Below, piece by piece: positions 62,211 through 64,000 of a DNA stretch of 64,000 bases (position 1 is its first letter; the number at the start of each line of letters is the position of its first letter). The DNA is taken from the NCBI GenBank assembly GCA_000963575.1, contig CP011077.1, forward strand, positions 4,712,001-4,776,000, written 5' to 3'. Position numbers and translations under genes: made by a program. Source of the DNA: Klebsiella michiganensis. GTDB lineage: Bacteria > Pseudomonadota > Gammaproteobacteria > Enterobacterales > Enterobacteriaceae. The notes beneath the pieces are model-generated. The model did no database searches, had not been told where the DNA came from, and was given only the letters and a program-made list of their open reading frames with translations.

Positions 62211-63206
62211 CTAGATCGAGCCCCCAGGCGACAGCGTAAAGCCTAAATCCAGCATTTTCGGGGTAATGATTTCACCACGAATACGAGCCAGCAGACGCTC
62301 CGCGCCGATACGCCCCATGCGCTCTCGCGGGGTCAGCACGCTCGCCAGCCGCGGCTCCATCACCTGCCCGATATCGTGGCCGTGGAAACCGGCAATCGCC
62401 ATATCTTCCGGAATACGCAGCCCCTGACGCTGGCATTCAAACGCCGCACCAATCGCTAAGTCATCGTTAGTGCAGAAGATGCTGTCGAGCTGTGGATATT
62501 CACGTTTTGCCTGGCGCAACAGCTCAATACCGGTGGAATAAGACGAGGAGTTTTCAATCATCACGCTGTACGGCGTCAGTCCGGCGTCGAGCATCGCCTG
62601 CTCGTAGCCTTTTTGCTTGATGAGGGTACGTTCGTCGAGGCGGGCGCCCAGATAGGCAACGTGTTTATGGCCACGGGCGATAATACTGGCCGTCATTTGC
62701 CGAGCCGCCTCGAAGTTATCAAACCCCACGGCAATATCCAGACAAGGAGAGACACTGTCCATCAGCTCCACCACCGGGATCCCGGCGACTTCAATCATTT
62801 TCAGCGTTCTGGGCGTGTGGTTGCGCTCGGTCAGGATCAGGCCGTCAATATTCCAGGACAGCATGGATTCCAGACGCTCCTGCTCCAGCTCCGGCTTATA
62901 GCCGTAGTGGGCGAGCATGGTCTGGTAACCGTGGGCATCAATGACGTTTTCAATGCCGCGCAGCACTTCAGCGAACACCTGATTGGTCAGGGAAGGCAGC
63001 AGGACACCAATGGCCCGGCTGGTTGAATTAGAAAGGATATCCGGCGCACGATTCGGGATATAGCCCAGTTCATCTAACGCGGCGGCAATTTTAACCTGCA
63101 GCGCGGCAGACACCTGATCCGGGTTGCGTAAAAAACGGCTGACCGTCATTTTGGTCACCCCAACGCGATCTGCAACATCCTGTAGTACCGGTCTTTTCTT
63201 TTTCAT
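62211..63206 (-). CDS. gntR: GntR, LacI-family gluconate repressor
   Basis: 331 residues. N-terminal LacI helix-turn-helix LQDVADRVGVTKMTVSRFLR and the hinge helix region IPNRAPDILSNSTSRAIGVL, then a periplasmic-binding-like core with GLILTERNHTPRTLK and FCTNDDLAIGAAFECQRQGL. It represses gntKU, gntT and edd/eda. About 150 bases separate its end from the gntK start. Confidence 0.97.
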   Translation of the reverse strand: MKKKRPVLQDVADRVGVTKMTVSRFLRNPDQVSAALQVKIAAALDELGYIPNRAPDILSNSTSRAIGVLLPSLTNQVFAEVLRGIENVIDAHGYQTMLAHYGYKPELEQERLESMLSWNIDGLILTERNHTPRTLKMIEVAGIPVVELMDSVSPCLDIAVGFDNFEAARQMTASIIARGHKHVAYLGARLDERTLIKQKGYEQAMLDAGLTPYSVMIENSSSYSTGIELLRQAKREYPQLDSIFCTNDDLAIGAAFECQRQGLRIPEDMAIAGFHGHDIGQVMEPRLASVLTPRERMGRIGAERLLARIRGEIITPKMLDLGFTLSPGGSI

Positions 63207-63256
63207 TGTCCTGCGCGACTTGTGAAGTTTCGACAGCCGAGTTTAGCACGGACAAA

Positions 63257-63287
63257 AGAAAACCCGCCCCTTTTTCAGGGGCGGGTT
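63257..63287 (-). terminator. yhhW terminator
   Basis: AACCCGCCCCT / AGGGGCGGGTT with loop TTTTC, followed on the minus strand by TTTTCTTTTG. It lies between yhhW and gntR and ends the yhhW transcript. Confidence 0.9.
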
Positions 63288-63301
63288 GTGACGGGTAACG
63301 T

Positions 63302-63997
63302 TTATACCGGAGGCAGATCGAACAGCAGGATCTCGCTCGCTTCGTTGGCGTGAACGGAAATCGCTTGTTCATCCCAGACCGCGATCGCGTCGCTGGTTTT
63401 TGCCTGGGTACCGTTAATGGACACATCGCCTTTTACGACCTGGATCCAGACGCGGCGGTCGGCCGGGATCTGATACACCGACTGCTCATCTTTTGCCAGA
63501 GCCCAGCGGGACAGTTCCATATCCTGATAAACCTTCAGTGAACCGTCGCGTGCATCCGGAGAAAGCACCAGTTGGCGCCCCTGAGGAGCATCAAAACGGC
63601 GCTGATCGTAGCGCGGCGCGATCCCGGTTTTTTCTGGAATAATCCAAATCTGGTACAGGCGCAGCGGTTCGGTCTGGCTGGCGTTGTACTCAGAGTGACG
63701 GATCCCGGTCCCGGCGCTCATAATCTGGAACTCACCCGCAGGCACACGTTCTTTATTGCCCATGCTGTCCTGGTGCTCAACCGCGCCTTCCAGAACATAA
63801 GTCAGGATTTCCATGTCTTTGTGCGGATGGGTCCCAAAACCCTGGCCCGCATCGATAACGTCTTCGTTAATGACCCGCAGCGCCGAGAAGCCCATAAAGT
63901 TGGCGTCATAATAGTCGGCAAAAGAGAAGGTATGCCAGCTGTCCAGCCAACCGTGGTTCGCATGGCCGCGGTCCTGTGCTTTTCTTAAGTAGATCAT
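63302..63997 (-). CDS. yhhW: YhhW, pirin-family quercetin 2,3-dioxygenase
   Basis: 231 residues, complete, with its ATG three bases from the window end. Bicupin of the pirin family; the metal ligands of the E. coli enzyme are present as His57, His59, His101 and Glu103 (GTHPHKD and GIRHSE). Quercetinase activity is shown for E. coli YhhW in vitro; the physiological substrate is unclear. Separate from gntR, behind a terminator. Confidence 0.96.
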   Translation of the reverse strand: MIYLRKAQDRGHANHGWLDSWHTFSFADYYDANFMGFSALRVINEDVIDAGQGFGTHPHKDMEILTYVLEGAVEHQDSMGNKERVPAGEFQIMSAGTGIRHSEYNASQTEPLRLYQIWIIPEKTGIAPRYDQRRFDAPQGRQLVLSPDARDGSLKVYQDMELSRWALAKDEQSVYQIPADRRVWIQVVKGDVSINGTQAKTSDAIAVWDEQAISVHANEASEILLFDLPPV

Positions 63998-64000
63998 GGT

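Noticed and set aside
1..64000. CRISPR arrays, prophage, insertion sequences, tRNA or rRNA genes
   Set aside because: No regularly spaced direct repeats, transposase or integrase frames or RNA-gene sequences were recognised; gene content is ordinary core chromosome.

Overview
The window is a stretch of chromosome from a gammaproteobacterium of the family Enterobacteriaceae. Almost every gene has a recognisable Escherichia coli K-12 counterpart, and from trpS to gntR/yhhW the order is nearly that of the E. coli 75-76 min region. It is not E. coli or Salmonella: protein divergence is clear, gntT, rtcRBA and yzgL are absent, the glp block is turned around, and there is an extra lipoprotein gene. 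Genus cannot be fixed from sequence alone; Cedecea, Enterobacter, Kosakonia or relatives are all plausible. I see no prophage, insertion sequence, CRISPR array, tRNA or rRNA gene.

Region by region. (1) 1-3.5 kb, minus strand: yhfZ-yhfY-yhfX-yhfW, the poorly understood yhf cluster (regulator, PRD protein, PLP racemase-like enzyme, phosphopentomutase-like metalloenzyme); yhfW runs off the left edge. (2) 3.6-10 kb, minus: the housekeeping superoperon aroK-aroB-damX-dam-rpe-gph-trpS. (3) 10.3-13.7 kb, minus: hofMNOPQ, a PilMNOPQ-like DNA-uptake/secretin operon, divergent from mrcA. (4) 13.8-23.5 kb: mrcA, nudE, igaA, yrfG, hslR, hslO, yhgE (envelope, Rcs control and redox heat shock). (5) 23.8-30.7 kb: pckA, ompR-envZ, greB, tex. 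(6) 31-36.2 kb: feoABC iron uptake, bioH, a frameshifted gntX, nfuA. (7) 36.3-47.8 kb: maltose genes malPQ and malT, then glycerol-3-phosphate genes glpD and glpEGR. (8) 47.9-58.8 kb, minus: glgBXCAP glycogen operon and asd. (9) 58.9-64 kb: yhgN, a lipoprotein gene, the gluconate genes gntR and gntKU, and yhhW.

How it works together: much of the right half is carbon storage and catabolism. malPQ and malT handle maltodextrins, glgBXCAP makes and degrades glycogen, glpD/EGR handles glycerol-3-phosphate, gntKU takes up and phosphorylates gluconate, and pckA drives gluconeogenesis. Visible control sites fit known regulators: MalT boxes and a CRP site between malP and malT, GlpR-like and CRP-like sites between glpD and glpE, FNR and Fur sites before feoA, and GntR-like operators before gntK.

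Most noteworthy observations: the inverted glpD/EGR block relative to E. coli, with palindromic repeats at both of its ends; a palindromic repeat family sitting only at convergent gene ends; a one-base frameshift in gntX at a C run; threonine at position 39 of GlgC, where E. coli has an activator-binding lysine; a duplicated terminator enclosing a palindrome-rich insert between hslO and yhgE; and paired TTCA-N6-TGAA palindromes in front of yhfZ. I found no clearly new defence or biosynthetic system; the yhf cluster is the only part whose function is really unknown.
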